Assembly: GCA_024693285.1 (NCBI GenBank)
Contig: JAILLE010000020.1
Span: 62,001 to 126,000 of the forward strand
Direction of reading: 5' to 3'
Origin: Bacteroidales bacterium
GTDB taxonomy: Bacteria > Bacteroidota > Bacteroidia > Bacteroidales > UBA932
DNA: 64,000 bases
Shown here: piece by piece, positions 17,896 to 25,938 of the stretch
How the letters are laid out: every line of letters begins with the position of its first letter
How positions within the stretch are numbered: position 1 is the stretch's first letter
Notes under the pieces: model-generated
The model's database searches: none
The model's input: only the letters and a program-made list of their open reading frames with translations
Told to the model about the DNA's origin: nothing
Program-made: the position numbers and the translations under genes

Positions 17896-19491
17896 TTAAT
17901 ACTCGTCAACAGCAAGCTCTGTCCGGAACTTGTCCAGCTGCTTCTGCAGGCGGGCGATACGTCTCTTGTACCGTTTCTCACCGTACAGGTTCTTCATCTC
18001 GGTGGGATCTTTCCTGATGTCGTAGAATTCGGAATAATCTCCTTCAGCCCCGCCGTAGAAGTGGATCAGCTTATACCTCTTGTCGGAGACTCCGTCATGC
18101 TTGAGGACATTGTGTTCGGAAGGAAGGTCATAGTAGTGGTAATACATGTATTTCCTCCATTTGCAAGGCTCCTTGCCACCCTTCTTGATGACAGGAAGGA
18201 GGGACAGGCCGGACATTTCCTCAGGGGCATTTACTCCAGCCACATCGAGATAGGTGGGGGCGAAATCAATATTCTGAATAAAAGCGTTTGAAACCTTTCC
18301 TGCCTGTCCGCCGGGATAGCGGATAATCAGAGGTGTCCTGAAGGATTCCTCGTACATGAATCTCTTGTCGAACCAGCCGTGCTCACCCATATAGAAACCT
18401 TGATCGGAGGTGTAGACCACGATTGTGTTGTCAGCGAGCCCGTGAGAATCAAGATATTCCAGAATCTCGCCGACTGAATCATCCACCGAGCGGATGACGC
18501 GGAGATAGTCTTTTACATAGCGCTGGAACTTCCATTCCAGGAGAGCCTCGCCCTCAAGTCCGCTCTCGAGGAAGGCCCTGTTTTTAGGACCGTAAGCGGC
18601 TTCCCACTTGGCTCTTGTCTCAGGATCCATCCTTGATAGCCCGCTCTCCAGCATGCTCTTTGGGTGACGGGCTCTGGTGGGTTCCTCATCGAGTTCCTCG
18701 ACCTTCAGGTCATAGATCATGGTCATGTCCTTGTCGATGGTCATCAGCTGCTCCCTGGCGGCCTCGCCCTTTCCTGAATAATCGTCATGGAAGGTCTCAG
18801 GTAGCGGGAATGTCACATCCTCATACAAGTCCAGATATTTGATGTCCGGCATCCAGTTGCGGTGGGGCGCCTTGTGGTGGACATAGAGGCAGAAAGGCTT
18901 GTCAGGATCCCGCTGCTCGAGGAAATCTATGGCGTGTTTGGTGACCAGACTAGTGGCGTAGCCTTCCTCGCGGAGATACTTGCCGTCGGAAAGGTGGCTC
19001 TTAAGCACAGGATTGTAATATTCTCCCTGGCCCCGGAAAACGTAGAAAAAGTCGAATCCCTTCGGCTCGCACTGCATGTGCCATTTCCCGATCATCGCTG
19101 TCTGGTAGCCTCCCTGTTGGAGAAGCTCCGAGACAAAGACTTTCGTAGTATCAATACCCCTCCCGAGGGTCCTCTGACCATTCTGGTGGCTGTAAAGCCC
19201 GGTCATCAGGCAGGCGCGGCTAGGAGTGGACAATGAGTTCTCCACATAAGCCCTGTCGAAACGAATTCCTTCCCTGGCGAGCCGGTCCATGTTCGGGGTA
19301 GGGGCCTGCTGGCTTAAGGGATGACCATAGGCGCTGATTGCCTGGAACGCATGGTCATCAGTCATTATGTGGATGATATTAAGCCTCTTGGATTCATTTT
19401 TTTCCTGGGCGTTGGCTTCCCCGGACAGGAGGCTTCCTGGCAAGGAGGCGAGCAAGAAAGCTCCTGATAGTGCTATAGGTGTCTGTCTCAT
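17896..19491 (-). CDS. Secreted type I sulfatase (Ser-type, formylglycine)
   Basis: The ATG at 19491 gives 531 aa with a cleavable signal peptide (MRQTPIALSG onward); an earlier TTG at 19506 is less likely. The metal-binding start HIMTDDHAFQA, the formylglycine site Ser88 in STPSRACLMTG, and MIGKWHMQ are all present. The Ser instead of Cys means the residue would need an anSME-type maturase, as is usual in Bacteroidetes. The C-terminal sub-domain (YKLIHFYG, EFYDIRKDPTEMKNLY) is complete. The substrate is unknown; a sulfated glycan is expected, which is unusual next to a mannan locus. The gene starts only 15 bases after the tRNA terminator. Confidence 0.9.
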   Translation of the reverse strand: MRQTPIALSGAFLLASLPGSLLSGEANAQEKNESKRLNIIHIMTDDHAFQAISAYGHPLSQQAPTPNMDRLAREGIRFDRAYVENSLSTPSRACLMTGLYSHQNGQRTLGRGIDTTKVFVSELLQQGGYQTAMIGKWHMQCEPKGFDFFYVFRGQGEYYNPVLKSHLSDGKYLREEGYATSLVTKHAIDFLEQRDPDKPFCLYVHHKAPHRNWMPDIKYLDLYEDVTFPLPETFHDDYSGKGEAAREQLMTIDKDMTMIYDLKVEELDEEPTRARHPKSMLESGLSRMDPETRAKWEAAYGPKNRAFLESGLEGEALLEWKFQRYVKDYLRVIRSVDDSVGEILEYLDSHGLADNTIVVYTSDQGFYMGEHGWFDKRFMYEESFRTPLIIRYPGGQAGKVSNAFIQNIDFAPTYLDVAGVNAPEEMSGLSLLPVIKKGGKEPCKWRKYMYYHYYDLPSEHNVLKHDGVSDKRYKLIHFYGGAEGDYSEFYDIRKDPTEMKNLYGEKRYKRRIARLQKQLDKFRTELAVDEY

Positions 19492-19506
19492 GGCGCTAAT
19501 ATACAA

Positions 19507-19550
19507 TAAAAAAAAGAAAAATCCCGTCAGACGGTTGTCTGGCGGGATTT
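19507..19550 (-). terminator. Rho-independent terminator of the tRNA-Lys unit
   Basis: On the minus strand AAATCCCGCCAGAC pairs with GTCTGACGGGATTT around a 4-base loop, followed by a T-rich run (complement of 19507-19519). It lies 5 bases after the second tRNA and just before the sulfatase start. Confidence 0.85.
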
Positions 19551-19554
19551 ACCG

Positions 19555-19627
19555 TGCTCTGTTAGGGACTCGAACCCTAGACCCACTGATTAAGAGTCAG
19601 TTGCTCTACCAACTGAGCTAACAAAGC
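19555..19627 (-). tRNA. tRNA-Lys (anticodon CTT)
   Basis: A 73-base cloverleaf without encoded CCA: acceptor GCTTTGT pairs with ACAGAGC, the D arm has AGCTCAGTTGGTAGAGC, the anticodon loop is CTCTTAA (anticodon CTT), and the T loop is GGTTCGAGTCC. It is the second of two tandem lysine tRNAs. Confidence 0.95.
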
Positions 19628-19659
19628 ATTTTAAAGAACTTAAAGAACCTAGCCCTTTG

Positions 19660-19732
19660 TGAACCGTTCGGGGCTCGAACCCGAGACCCCAACATTAAAA
19701 GTGTTGTGCTCTACCAACTGAGCTAACGATTC
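19660..19732 (-). tRNA. tRNA-Lys (anticodon TTT)
   Basis: A 73-base cloverleaf without encoded CCA: acceptor GAATCGT pairs with ACGGTTC, the anticodon loop is CTTTTAA (anticodon TTT), and the T loop is GGTTCGAGCCC. It lies 32 bases upstream of tRNA-Lys(CTT), so the pair reads both lysine codons and is probably one transcript. Confidence 0.95.
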
Positions 19733-19768
19733 TTCCAATCGTTTCGGAGGGTTTCCGAATCGGGATTG

Positions 19769-19800
19769 CAAAGTTATATCCTTCCCTGAAAAAAAACAAA
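19769..19800 (-). promoter_or_regulatory. Bacteroidetes-type promoter for the tRNA-Lys pair
   Basis: Read on the minus strand, TTTG (19800-19797) is followed after 20 bases by TAACTTTG (19776-19769), an exact fit to TTTG-N19-21-TAnnTTTG. The first tRNA begins about 37 bases downstream. Confidence 0.75.
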
Positions 19801-19821
19801 TTTTTTCGATTTTTTTTGATG

Positions 19822-20916
19822 TTATTTCTCCTCATGGGTGGAATACTCCTTGATTTTCTGCTCCTCACTGAGAGGACAGACCAAAACATTCCCTCCTTTG
19901 ACAGCTACGATGTAATCTTTCAAACCAGACACGACCACGGTTTTGGCGTCCTCGGCATGGACGATGCACTCCTCGCAACCAAACATCCTGATGTCCCTGC
20001 CGATCACCTTGTTGCCACCCTCAATCGCCTTGGCGGCTCCTCCGTCGGGAACAGGGTCTTCCTCAGGCATGGGGATATGCTCCTTGATTGATGTGAAACT
20101 GCCCAGGTCAGACCATCCTAAGTCGCTTGCTATGACATGGATCTTGTCTGATTTCTCCATGACAGCATAATCGATTGATATCTTCTCGCAGGTAGGGAAC
20201 AACTCTTGAAGCGTCTCCTCCTCCTTCCAACTGCCGAATGAGGCGGCGATCGTGTCCATTACCGAAGCTATCTGCGGAGCATGCTTGCGAAGCTCGGAAA
20301 CAATTGTCGCACAGCTCCATACGAATATTCCCGCATTCCAGAAATAATTCCCTGCCGCGACATATTTCTTTGCGGTAGCCTCATTTGGTTTCTCCTTGAA
20401 CTCCTTTACCTTGACTATCTCATCTGGCATTCTGTCCTCCGCATGGATATAACCGTAACCGGTCTCTGGACGGGAAGGCTCTATACCGACTGTGACTATT
20501 TTGTCAGTCCCGTCGGTGAAGTTTAGGGCCTTGCGGATAGCCGCGGCGAACTTCTGGACATTGATCACCAGGGCGTCAGCCGGAGTCACTATGATGTTGG
20601 CGTCACGATAGGAAGCCTTTATCTTCCAGCATGCGTACGCGATGCATGGCGCGGTGTTGCGGGGAACAGGCTCGGCCAGGATGTGGTCGGCTGGTATGCA
20701 AGGAAGTTGCTCTTTTACGATATCGACATAAGCCTCGGAAGTGACTACCCAGAAACGTTCAAGGTCGCATACAGGTTTGAAACGGTCTACGGTCATCTGG
20801 AGAAGGGTTTTCCCTATTCCGAGAATATCTATGAATTGTTTGGGCATCTCGGGGGTGCTAACTGGCCATAGACGGCTTCCTACCCCTCCTGCCATAATTA
20901 CAACATGAGTGTTCAT
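19822..20916 (-). CDS. manC: Mannose-1-phosphate guanylyltransferase
   Basis: The start is the ATG at 20916, giving 364 aa; the frame extends 41 codons upstream without family resemblance. The N-terminus has the nucleotidyltransferase motif AGGVGSRLWPVSTPEMPKQF, followed by PADALVIN, GYGYIHAEDRMPDEIVKVKE, the FWNAGIFVW block and SDLGWSDLGSF. It makes GDP-mannose from mannose-1-phosphate and GTP for surface glycans. The C-terminal isomerase half of bifunctional enzymes is absent. GH130 in the same region makes mannose-1-phosphate directly, so a metabolic link is possible but not shown. Confidence 0.92.
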   Translation of the reverse strand: MNTHVVIMAGGVGSRLWPVSTPEMPKQFIDILGIGKTLLQMTVDRFKPVCDLERFWVVTSEAYVDIVKEQLPCIPADHILAEPVPRNTAPCIAYACWKIKASYRDANIIVTPADALVINVQKFAAAIRKALNFTDGTDKIVTVGIEPSRPETGYGYIHAEDRMPDEIVKVKEFKEKPNEATAKKYVAAGNYFWNAGIFVWSCATIVSELRKHAPQIASVMDTIAASFGSWKEEETLQELFPTCEKISIDYAVMEKSDKIHVIASDLGWSDLGSFTSIKEHIPMPEEDPVPDGGAAKAIEGGNKVIGRDIRMFGCEECIVHAEDAKTVVVSGLKDYIVAVKGGNVLVCPLSEEQKIKEYSTHEEK

Positions 20917-21045
20917 ATTAGAATCGGTTATTGGTTCCGGATGTAAATTTAGAAAAAATGATGGATTTAATTGGAATATTTCGTAAATTGGCGTTGTTAA
21001 ACCAAAATCACAACAACCTTCAATAACACTTAATAACAAAAAATC

Positions 21046-21738
21046 ATGAGAAAGTACATCGCTGAATGTATCGGGACATTTGTCCTGACTTTCCTCGGCT
21101 GCGCCACGGCAATGTTCGTCGGTTGCGGGACTTCCGCTGGCCTATTCGCCACCGCCGCCGCTTTTGGTCTTTCGGTTATCGCCATGGCTTACACTATCGG
21201 TGGCATCTCAGGTTGCCATATCAACCCTGCCATCACCCTCGGCGTCGCCCTTTCGGGCCGCATGAGCTGGAAGGATGCCTGTGGCTACTGGTGTGGCCAG
21301 ATCATCGGCGCCGTTATCGCTGGAGCCGTCCTTCTGCTCTTCGCGAAAGTCATGACTCCTTCAACCGCTTTCGCTGGCGCCAATCCCGCCGGCCTTGGCT
21401 GCAATGGTGTCGCTGGCGCTGGTGGAGTCGGTGGAGCGTTCCTTGTTGAGATTGTGGCTACCTTCCTCTTTGTCCTTGTCGTTCTCGGAACAACTGACAG
21501 CAAGGTCGGCGCCGGCAACTTCGCTGGTCTCGCCATTGGTCTCAGCCTCGTCCTGATCCACCTCGTGTGCATCAATCTGACCGGCACATCGGTGAACCCC
21601 GCCCGTTCTATCGGTCCCGCCCTCTTCGCTGGCGGACAGGCCCTCAAGGATCTCTGGGTCTTCATCGTCGCCCCTCTTTGCGGTGGTGCCCTCAGCGCCA
21701 TCGTCTGGTGCGCTCTCGCCCCTAAGGAGGAGAAGTAA
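21046..21738 (+). CDS. aqpZ: Aquaporin Z-like water channel
   Basis: The 230-residue membrane protein has six hydrophobic segments and both NPA boxes, HINPAITLG in loop B and SVNPARSIGPALF in loop E, plus the N-terminal KYIAECIGTFVLTFLGC. The AEC start and the Arg after the second NPA are typical of AqpZ. It is a single gene, divergent from manC and closed by a strong terminator. Confidence 0.93.
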   Translation: MRKYIAECIGTFVLTFLGCATAMFVGCGTSAGLFATAAAFGLSVIAMAYTIGGISGCHINPAITLGVALSGRMSWKDACGYWCGQIIGAVIAGAVLLLFAKVMTPSTAFAGANPAGLGCNGVAGAGGVGGAFLVEIVATFLFVLVVLGTTDSKVGAGNFAGLAIGLSLVLIHLVCINLTGTSVNPARSIGPALFAGGQALKDLWVFIVAPLCGGALSAIVWCALAPKEEK

Positions 21739-21756
21739 TCATTCAAGTTGTGATTT

Positions 21757-21790
21757 AAGGCCGGCTACTGAGCCGGCCTTTTTCGTTTTA
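21757..21790 (+). terminator. Rho-independent terminator after aqpZ
   Basis: AAGGCCGGCT (21757-21766) and AGCCGGCCTT (21771-21780) form a perfect 10-base stem around ACTG, followed by TTTCGTTTT. Confidence 0.92.
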
Positions 21791-21802
21791 ATAGAGAATT
21801 AA

Positions 21803-21834
21803 TTGTCGAGTTAGGATATAATTTTTTATATTTG
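21803..21834 (+). promoter_or_regulatory. Promoter of the AGCS symporter pair
   Basis: TTG at 21803-21805 and TATATTTG at 21827-21834 are spaced by 21 bases, fitting the Bacteroidetes consensus. The expected transcription start falls at or just beyond the ATG at 21838, which would make the mRNA nearly leaderless unless another start is used. Confidence 0.6.
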
Positions 21835-21837
21835 AGC

Positions 21838-23232
21838 ATGTTCGAGAAGATTGTATCCACTGTAAACAATGTCATCTGGAGTCCGGCACTAGTTGTCCTG
21901 CTGGTCGGGGCTGGCCTGTATTTCTCTACACGCACACGTTTTGTCCAACTCAGGCGCATCGGCCTTATGGCTAGGCTTCTTTTCCGGAAACGGGACAAGA
22001 ACTCCGAGAAACAAGGCGTCTCATCCTTCGAGGCATTCTGCATCGCTCTGTCTGGCAGGGTAGGTACAGGGAATATTGTCGGAGTTGCCACTGCCATTGC
22101 CTTGGGCGGCCCTGGGGCCATATTCTGGATGTGGATAATAGCCTTTTTCGGAGCGTCCACAGCTTACGTGGAGTCCACTCTCGCGCAGATATTCAAGTTC
22201 TCTCATCCGACCGGTTTCAGAGGCGGTCCCGCGACTTATATCGAGAAAGGCCTCAAGGCCCGCTGGATGGCCATCCTTTTCGCTGTGGTTACTATTGTCG
22301 CCACCGGTCTGTTGCTTCCTACTGTCCAGTCTAACGGCTTTTCAGCCGCCGCTCTCAACTCTTTCGGTATCAATCCATTGATTTCCGGGCTGGTCCTGGC
22401 ATTCATTCTTGGGCTTGTGATAGTCGGAGGTGTGAAGAGAATCGCCAAGGCGGCCTCTCTAGTCACTCCGTTCATGGCTGTCGTCTATGTGTTGATTTCT
22501 ATAGTGATCTTGGCACTTAATTGGAAAGCGATTCCCGGTCTTTTATCGCTGATAGTCCAGAACGCGTTCGGAGTCAATCCTTTATGTGGAGGTATTCTGG
22601 GCTCGACAATCATGATGGGTGTCAAGAGGGGACTGTTCTCTAATGAGGCGGGGCAGGGAACCGGAGCTATACCCTCCGCATCCGCTGATGTGAAGCATCC
22701 CGCGGAGCAAGGCCTTGTCCAGGCTTTCTCGGTCTATGTCGACACTCTCCTGGTCTGTACCGCCACAGCCCTTATGATCCTTTCCGCCGGGACCTTCAAC
22801 ATTCTCGATGCCAAGACAGGTGAGATGCTCCTCGCGAACGATCCTGGCCTCGGCGCTAACTATGTCGGTTACACCCAGGCCGCGGTCGACTCCGTGATCG
22901 GCGGTTTCGGAAGCATATTCGTCAGCATAGCACTGGCCTTCTTCGTGTTCACGACCGTGATGGCCTATTATTTCTACTCGGAATCCAGCGTTATGTACTT
23001 ATGCAACCTCAAGAAAGGTTTTTCCCCTAAAGTCGAGAAAATCCTTATCAGGATCCTTCAGATCGTTATCCTTGGTTCAGTGGTTTTCGGGGCTGTTAAA
23101 GAGGCCAACACAGTCTGGACTCTTGGCGACATCGGCGTCGGTCTCATGGCCTGGGTCAATGTAGTGGCTATAATAATTCTCGCTCCCAAAGCCTTCGCCG
23201 CTTTGAAGGAATATGAGAACTCGATAAAATAA
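21838..23232 (+). CDS. AGCS-family sodium:alanine/glycine symporter, copy 1
   Basis: The ATG at 21838 matches the start of the downstream paralogue; a TTG at 21832 is rejected. The 464-residue protein has about ten membrane segments and AGCS signatures: GTGNIVGVATAIALGGPGAIFWMW, FRGGPATYIEKGL and KRGLFSNEAGQGTGAIPSA. It should import alanine or glycine with Na+. Its stop overlaps the start of copy 2 by one base (TAATG), so the two are translationally coupled. Confidence 0.92.
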   Translation: MFEKIVSTVNNVIWSPALVVLLVGAGLYFSTRTRFVQLRRIGLMARLLFRKRDKNSEKQGVSSFEAFCIALSGRVGTGNIVGVATAIALGGPGAIFWMWIIAFFGASTAYVESTLAQIFKFSHPTGFRGGPATYIEKGLKARWMAILFAVVTIVATGLLLPTVQSNGFSAAALNSFGINPLISGLVLAFILGLVIVGGVKRIAKAASLVTPFMAVVYVLISIVILALNWKAIPGLLSLIVQNAFGVNPLCGGILGSTIMMGVKRGLFSNEAGQGTGAIPSASADVKHPAEQGLVQAFSVYVDTLLVCTATALMILSAGTFNILDAKTGEMLLANDPGLGANYVGYTQAAVDSVIGGFGSIFVSIALAFFVFTTVMAYYFYSESSVMYLCNLKKGFSPKVEKILIRILQIVILGSVVFGAVKEANTVWTLGDIGVGLMAWVNVVAIIILAPKAFAALKEYENSIK

Positions 23233-24614
23233 TGTTCGAGAAGATAGTCTCAGCTATAAACAATGTGATCTGGAGTCCGGCATTGGTTGTCTTGCTGGTC
23301 GGTGCCGGATTGTATTTCTCGATTCGCAGCCGTTTCGTCCAGTTAAGGCGTATTGGGTTGATGTTCAAGATATTGACCCGGAAAAGGGAGAGGCGTGCCC
23401 AAAGGAGGGGAGTGTCATCATTCGAGGCTTTCTGTATCGCTTTGGCCGGACGAGTCGGTACCGGCAATATAGTGGGAGTCGCGACCGCGATCGCCCTTGG
23501 AGGACCTGGATCAATATTCTGGATGTGGATAATAGCCTTCCTTGGAGCATCGACGGCTTTTGTCGAGTCCACACTCGCGCAGATATACAAATTCTCCCAT
23601 TCAACCGGTTACCGGGGCGGGCCGGCTTGTTATATCGAGAAAGGTCTCGGGGCGAGATGGATGGCTATCCTTTTCGCTGTGGCCACAATTCTGGCCTGTG
23701 GTCTCCTGATGCCGGGCGTGCAGTCCAACGGGATGTCCGCCGCGCTTCAGAACTCGTTCGGTGTCAGCACATTGGTCTCCGGTCTCATTCTGGTCCTGTT
23801 AGTAGGGCTTGTGATAGTAGGGGGAGTTAAAAGAATAGCGAAGGCCGCCTCTTTAGTGGCACCTTTCATGGCTATAGCCTATCTGCTTATCGCGCTGGTT
23901 GTGCTGGCTATCAATTGGCGTGGAATCCCCGGGATTCTGGTAATGATAGTCCAGAACGCGCTCGGAATCAATCCGCTTTGTGGAGGCATCCTGGGTTCCA
24001 CAATAATGTTCGGGGTCAAGCGTGGATTGTACTCCAACGAGGCCGGACAGGGCACGGGGGCGATCCCTTCCGCTTCCGCTGATGTGGATCATCCGGCGGA
24101 GCAAGGGCTGGCACAGGCTTTCTCAGTCTATGTCGACACCATATTCGTCTGTACCGCCACAGCCTTGATGATTCTCTCGGCCGGGACATTCAATATCTTT
24201 GACTCGAATACAGGGGAGATGCTCATGGCCGGGGCTCCTGATCTTGGGGCTAATTATGTGGGTTATACACAGGCCGCCGTCGATTCGGTTTTCGGTGGCT
24301 TTGGAGGCACATTTGTGAGTGTCGCATTGTCTTTCTTCGTATTCACGACCATTATGGCGGATTATTTCTATTCCGAATCAAGCGTGGTGTACCTTTGCAA
24401 TTCCAAGAAAAACGCCTCACCGAAACTCGAGAAGGCGCTTATCTGGATGTTGAGGATCTTTGTGTTGGGATCAGTGCTATTCGGGTCCCTAAAGGATGCC
24501 AACACTGTCTGGACTCTCAGCGACATAGGTCTCGGACTCATGGCTTGGATAAATGTCATTGCCATAATCATCCTGGCTCCCAAGGCCTTCGCCGCCTTGA
24601 AGGAATATGAGTGA
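23232..24614 (+). CDS. AGCS-family sodium:alanine/glycine symporter, copy 2
   Basis: The 460-residue paralogue matches copy 1 from the first residues (MFEKIVSAINNVIWSPALVV) to the last (APKAFAALKEYE). Signature blocks such as GRVGTGNIVGVATA and SNEAGQGTGAIPSASADV are kept. It arose by tandem duplication; synonymous differences are many, so the event is not recent. It converges with the FAD oxidoreductase gene with 2 bases between stops. Confidence 0.92.
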   Translation: MFEKIVSAINNVIWSPALVVLLVGAGLYFSIRSRFVQLRRIGLMFKILTRKRERRAQRRGVSSFEAFCIALAGRVGTGNIVGVATAIALGGPGSIFWMWIIAFLGASTAFVESTLAQIYKFSHSTGYRGGPACYIEKGLGARWMAILFAVATILACGLLMPGVQSNGMSAALQNSFGVSTLVSGLILVLLVGLVIVGGVKRIAKAASLVAPFMAIAYLLIALVVLAINWRGIPGILVMIVQNALGINPLCGGILGSTIMFGVKRGLYSNEAGQGTGAIPSASADVDHPAEQGLAQAFSVYVDTIFVCTATALMILSAGTFNIFDSNTGEMLMAGAPDLGANYVGYTQAAVDSVFGGFGGTFVSVALSFFVFTTIMADYFYSESSVVYLCNSKKNASPKLEKALIWMLRIFVLGSVLFGSLKDANTVWTLSDIGLGLMAWINVIAIIILAPKAFAALKEYE

Positions 24615-24616
24615 CG

Positions 24617-25918
24617 CTATATCTTGACTCCTTGTGAACGTAATGTCGCCTGGACCTTGGCCGGATCGGTGGCTTGAACCGCTGACCGGTCTAAAAGGGC
24701 TCTAGCGGCAGCCGCTCCAGCGGCCTGCCCCGTGACCATGCAGGTGGCTATCTCCCTGGCGTCGTAAGTGATGTCGTGCTCATAGCCGAAACATCTCCCG
24801 GCTACAGTCAGATTAGGCGTTTTCCGCGGCAGGAGGGCTCGCAACGGGATTTGCCATTGTGGCCGTTCTGAGACAAGATGCTTGTTCCCGTCGATTTCAA
24901 CGTCGATATCCACTCCGGCAATACCTACCACATCGTCGTAAGTCCTGTTTTCCAGAGCATCGGTCATGGAGACATTCCTTAGGCTGTCCAGCACCCTGGT
25001 GACCCGCACTCCTAGCATAGGGGGAGTCTCCAATAGGAACGCTTCCTCGCAACCTCTCTTGGAGCGCAGTTCCTGGGTCTTGTCCCACATATATTGCCTC
25101 AGGGAATCATTCAGACGTGACATGTTGAACACATCCAGACCGTCTTGGTCATATTCACCGTTGGTGTGCATCAGGCCGACACCTTTGATAGGAGTCATGC
25201 TGCCGTGGGCATTGTATTCCTGAAGGTTTCCGACTCTCCACATGGCACCGATGTGGTGCTTCACGTATCGGTAGTTCTCCCCGGCCCAGTAGAAGATATC
25301 CCCGTCTCCGGTGGTGTCCACGAAATACTTGGCTTTTATCGCGTTACGGCCGCTCTTGCTCTCGATCAAGACGCTCTCGATCCGGTCACCTGATTTTGTG
25401 ATCTCGCAAGCCTTGGCGTAGTATATTACCCGGATTCCAGCCTCTTTAACCATAAGCCGCATGAGATGCTTTGTCGCTTCCGGATCCACGATGGGGGAGC
25501 GTCCAGGCTGAATCGACATGCCCATTTCCTTGAGTTTGACAGCCAGCTCGTCAGCTACACCGTACACCACTTGTTTCCAGCCGGAGCCTGTTCTCGCTTC
25601 CATGCAGTTAAGAGGCAAGACGGATCCTCCGGTCCAGAGCCCTCCAAGGAAACCATTCATTTCCAGCAATATGACATCGGCGCCTTCCCTTGCGGCGGAG
25701 ATCGCCGCGGCAAAGCCGGCGGGACCGGCTCCGGCTACCAGAATGTCGCAAGAAGCTATCACGGGAATCTTTCTGGAAGGTTCTTTGACATATCCGTCGA
25801 CTCCTACGCCTTCGGAGGCTGGTTTGACTTTCTCGGCTCCTTCGGCTGGCACGGCTCCTCCGACCAGCATCGCCCCGGTCGCGGCCGAGCCTATCTTCAA
25901 GAAATCTCTACGTTTCAT
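24617..25918 (-). CDS. FAD-dependent oxidoreductase, Tat-type signal
   Basis: The 433-residue protein starts with MKRRDFLKIG, a twin-arginine signal, then a linker and the FAD-binding motif DILVAGAGPAGFAAAISAAREG with acceptor Glu in ILLEMNGFLGG. Further blocks (DTTGDGDIFYWAG, ARCFGYEHDITYDAREIATC-like end region) match the FAD_oxidored family common in Bacteroidetes glycan regions. The substrate is unknown. It lies 20 bases after the GH2 gene on the same strand and is probably co-transcribed with it. Confidence 0.85.
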   Translation of the reverse strand: MKRRDFLKIGSAATGAMLVGGAVPAEGAEKVKPASEGVGVDGYVKEPSRKIPVIASCDILVAGAGPAGFAAAISAAREGADVILLEMNGFLGGLWTGGSVLPLNCMEARTGSGWKQVVYGVADELAVKLKEMGMSIQPGRSPIVDPEATKHLMRLMVKEAGIRVIYYAKACEITKSGDRIESVLIESKSGRNAIKAKYFVDTTGDGDIFYWAGENYRYVKHHIGAMWRVGNLQEYNAHGSMTPIKGVGLMHTNGEYDQDGLDVFNMSRLNDSLRQYMWDKTQELRSKRGCEEAFLLETPPMLGVRVTRVLDSLRNVSMTDALENRTYDDVVGIAGVDIDVEIDGNKHLVSERPQWQIPLRALLPRKTPNLTVAGRCFGYEHDITYDAREIATCMVTGQAAGAAAARALLDRSAVQATDPAKVQATLRSQGVKI

Positions 25919-25938
25919 ATCGCCATCGTTTGATTGTG

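Noticed and set aside
19822..21039. Longer manC with 41 extra N-terminal residues
   Set aside because: The extra part has no family resemblance; the nucleotidyltransferase motif begins right after the ATG at 20916.
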